Part shown: positions 61,718-64,000 of the stretch, in pieces
Layout: the number at the start of each line of letters is the position of its first letter
How positions within the stretch are numbered: position 1 is the stretch's first letter
Source of the DNA: Collybia mongolica
Lineage: Eukaryota; Basidiomycota; Agaricomycetes; Agaricales; Clitocybaceae
Direction of reading: 5' to 3'
Assembly: GCA_013420905.1 (NCBI GenBank)
Contig: JAAXNY010000016.1
Span: 124,001 to 188,000, forward strand
DNA: 64,000 nucleotides
Made by a program: the position numbers and the translations under genes
The notes under the pieces: generated by a model
The model's database searches: none
What the model saw: only the letters and a program-made list of their open reading frames with translations
Told to the model about the DNA's origin: nothing

Positions 61718-62467
61718 GACGATGCAGAGGCGTGCGCAATCTCGAAGGGGATTGACCAGGCCTTTAGCATCCCGAACGTGAACATCACCAATATCGATGT
61801 GTTCTCAGACTCCGTCAATGCTATGGATCTAATCTTGGACCCATACCATCACACAGCGCACAAATGGGTGGCAAATGTGTCGGCCAAAGTTGCATTTTGG
61901 CTCTCGGCGAACCCGGAAGCTAAACTCACCCTCAATCACACGCTGAAGGCGTGTGAAGCGAAAGAACACTTGTTAGTGGACCAGGCAGCCCGACACCTAG
62001 AGGTTGCCCATGGCCCCATCAAGCACACGACCCTCGCGAAAGCAAGGAAGGACGCGGTCACACGTATGACGGACGCTTGGAGCATTCTGGCCAAGCAGAA
62101 GGAGTACATAGGATCGAACTTCCTGCACCTCCATGAAAGGGGAAAGCGGCTCACGCCAAGCCACCTGAAAGGGGGGACTTGGATCGGCAAGATCTCGAAG
62201 GAGACCAACACCACGGTCCGGCTAGCACGTGCCCTCATGGGCCATGCGCCAATCGGAGCATACAGGCAAAGATTCCTAAAGGAGAAGGAGTCCTACAAAT
62301 GCGACTGCGGCCTCGGAAAAGAGACTGTAGATCACATCCTGAGGCATTGCCCTCTCCATGAGAGGTGAACCTGCCCCGGGAGGAATCTGACTCTCCCCTG
62401 GGTCAGCAACTTCCTACATGACAACCCGGAAGCCTTTGCGGTGTTCCGGGAACCACGCACAGAATAG
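61718..62467 (+). pseudogene. C-terminal remnant of a LINE polyprotein: RNase H and zinc knuckle
   Basis: The frame opens at the 5' truncation with DDAEACAISKGIDQAF, an RNase H helix of the ExxA type, and IDVFSDSVNAMDLI, which holds a catalytic Asp. A long helical linker follows (VRLARALMGHAPIGAYRQRF), then a C-terminal zinc knuckle, CDCGLGKETVDHILRHCPLH. TGA interrupts at 62366-62368; after it the same frame continues with NLTLPWVSNFLHDNPEAFAV to TAG at 62465-62467, so the terminal 30 or so residues were cut off by a stop mutation. The endonuclease and most of the reverse transcriptase are missing. Confidence 0.85.
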
Positions 62468-62916
62468 ACTGGGTCGCACCAATAGGTAAGTGGGTACTTG
62501 CGGGAGGGTAGCCGCGATACCAGTTGCAAGAGTGCATGCGTAGGCCGGTCCCTCTGGACTAAGTCGGCCCTTAGGGGCTTCCAATGGGGGTATGCACCCC
62601 CCGGTGAACCTGATGAGAAGTGGTCGCGCTGACCGCTTACCGAGTGGATTGAGAGGAGTGGAGGGCGATCCCCTCTATGACGGCGCCCAGCCAAGTCCCG
62701 GCAATGGGTCTGAACCAGGGCCCCCTAACGGGGGCCGACACATGGAGCGCTTTCGCCCAGGAATGGGGGAAGCTATCTTACGATGCCACGCGCGACGGCT
62801 CATAATGCGACGCGACAGACAATTGATTACGTAATTACGCTACCACGTGACTGCACCCATAGGGTCTGTACTACTGTACGGTGGTATATAAATTGTTGAA
62901 GGAAAAAAAAAAAAAA
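61718..62916 (+). mobile_element. 5'-truncated non-LTR retrotransposon (LINE)
   Basis: A 1.2-kb insertion that ends in 15 A (62903-62917) and is flanked by a perfect 14-bp duplication (61704-61717 and 62917-62930). The 5' end begins inside the coding region, as is usual after incomplete reverse transcription. It holds only the end of the reverse-transcriptase polyprotein plus about 440 bases of 3' untranslated region. Confidence 0.87.
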
Positions 62917-62930
62917 ATTCGTCTATCTAC
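62917..62930. repeat. Right target-site duplication of the LINE
   Basis: Second copy of ATTCGTCTATCTAC; its first A is also the last A of the tail. Confidence 0.85.
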
Positions 62931-63034
62931 CATCTACCGACTACTCCCCCATCCTTTCCCCTCCGTTCCCACATTTCTCTTCTCATCCAAGTCCCTAGAC
63001 TCCCTACGGCCTCGGTTTGCGCTCACAACTATGC

Positions 63035-63813
63035 TCATGTTTTCGACACCTATAAGGCATGCAGATAAGTTGCATGTTTAGATACTAGATAACGAGGGCA
63101 TACCTTAGCACAGTCAATATAAATCTGTTTCTTGTTGTTATCCTGTTGCACGTCCTGCCAAAACGCCTCGAAATCCTTCAAAGTCTCGGTGGGATGGGTG
63201 GTTTTTCCATTCACGAGCACATTCCCATCTGGGGGATGACCATGTTAGTGATGCGAGCGCAGAATGCCGGGATAAGTTACTTGGGCATTTTAGCCTTGGG
63301 AGGAGTCCACGAATGTCGGCCGCCTTTTCCTATCTGAGAACTTGCTCCGTTCGGTTGCTTGGATGTACTCGATGTCGCTGGCTGACTCTGCCGGTCTGAA
63401 GAACTGGATGCATTCTCGATACTGTAAACAGAACTGGGATGTCAATGAGAGAAACCGTAGATAGATAAAGAACTACCCAGATGTCGGTTTCCCCTGCTGT
63501 CCGTTGAAAGGGGCTGGCATGTTCATGTCAAGTTCAACAACGCTAATGAAACCAGACATCAGTAACACAAATCATAGATACAGTAAACATACACATCGAC
63601 TGCGTCCATAAGACGCTTCATTTTGCCCTCCAAAAGTCCCTCATCCAATTTGCGGTCATTAACGAGATGCTCGAAAAATTTGACTAATCCCACCAATCCG
63701 AATTCTCTGCGCACGACGAGTTGCTTCAGATCATCTATACTATGTGGGAGAAGCATGTTAAGCTTCGGATCCCAATCCTCCCAGACATCCGCATCGTGTA
63801 AGGGGAACTCCAT
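63035..63813 (-). CDS. Unrecognised small protein, probably complete
   Basis: I cannot name a function. Five exons on the minus strand join cleanly. The first starts MEFPLHDADVWEDWDPKLNM (ATG at 63811-63813) and continues LPHSIDDLKQLVVRREFGLV, KFFEHLVNDRKLDEGLLEGK and MKRLMDAVDV, a mainly helical domain. Exon 2 gives VELDMNMPAPFNGQQGKPTS; exon 3 is Ser/Gln/Lys-rich and disordered, ending GKGGRHSWTPPKAKMPK; exon 4 encodes GNVLVNGKTTHPTETLKDFE and FWQDVQQDNNKKQIYIDCAK. The last splice gives VSKT and TGA at 63035-63037; another reading at that junction would give a longer tail. Such helical proteins recur in agaricomycete genomes, but I do not know their role. The right LINE target site lies about 100 bases past its 3' end. 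Confidence 0.6.
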
Positions 63814-64000
63814 TTCCGCCTTACTTCGCCGATCTAGCCTTACTTCGCCGAATCTCACTCCGCCGACTTCTACTTCGCGCTCACTCGATTACATTCACTA
63901 CATCGCACGTTCATTACCTACGCCCACACGCACCCCCACTCTCTACTTCGCGCGCAGTTCGCCGCCGGACTTCGCACTTGTTCGGACTATCAAGGGCACG
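63814..64000 (-). promoter_or_regulatory. 5' region with repeated CTTCGC words
   Basis: Between the ATG at 63813 and the window edge the plus strand repeats TTACTTCGCCGA, CTACTTCGCGC and similar words at least six times. It is upstream of the minus-strand gene and may be a promoter array or the edge of a repeat that continues outside the window. Confidence 0.35.

Overview
The window looks like genomic DNA of a mushroom-forming basidiomycete (Agaricomycetes). The evidence is many genes broken by short introns of about 50 bases with GT-AG ends, class I hydrophobins, tandem secreted copper radical oxidases of the glyoxal oxidase type, a KDZ-transposon-associated CxC5/CxC6 gene, and an alpha-kinase gene of the type amplified in Agaricomycetes. 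Most coding sequence had to be read by joining exons across predicted splice sites, so exon borders are inferred.

Layout. 1-4480: an AT-rich, minus-strand, broken CxC5/CxC6 gene running off the left edge, with a long low-complexity N-terminal part and a promoter full of GGAATTCC palindromes. 5697-18287: four tandem minus-strand glyoxal-oxidase-like genes plus a relic of a fifth. 20058-21300: a secreted beta-carbonic-anhydrase-like gene in which the zinc-ligand histidine reads as arginine. 21540-22187: a perfect 324-bp tandem duplication. 22844-28374: two paralogous multi-pass membrane protein genes. 29392-36320: a 6.9-kb DNA transposon with 31-bp perfect terminal inverted repeats and a 6-bp target duplication; it carries an alpha-kinase gene and a degenerate integrase-type DDE transposase gene, tail to tail. 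36431-38065: class 3 lipase. 39770-40748: GEgh16-like secreted protein with a Gly/Ala tail. 42853-45335: GMC oxidoreductase. 46154-46775: a MITE-like element. 47456-50109: glutamine-fructose-6-phosphate aminotransferase. 51687-53858: two hydrophobin genes, one lacking its last cysteine. 54545-56888: cytochrome P450. 57518-58836: plasma-membrane type syntaxin. 59502-61077: zinc alcohol dehydrogenase. 61718-62916: 5'-truncated LINE with a 14-bp target duplication and poly(A). 63035-63813: an unrecognised small gene.

Together: housekeeping genes (GFAT for chitin precursors, syntaxin for secretion, alcohol dehydrogenase) sit beside secreted genes that suit a wood- or litter-growing fungus. Glyoxal oxidases and GMC oxidoreductases are commonly linked to extracellular hydrogen peroxide; hydrophobins coat aerial surfaces. 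At least four unrelated mobile-element types have entered the region. The most unusual object is the TIR transposon that carries a protein-kinase gene; it could be one route by which alpha-kinase copies multiply in these genomes.
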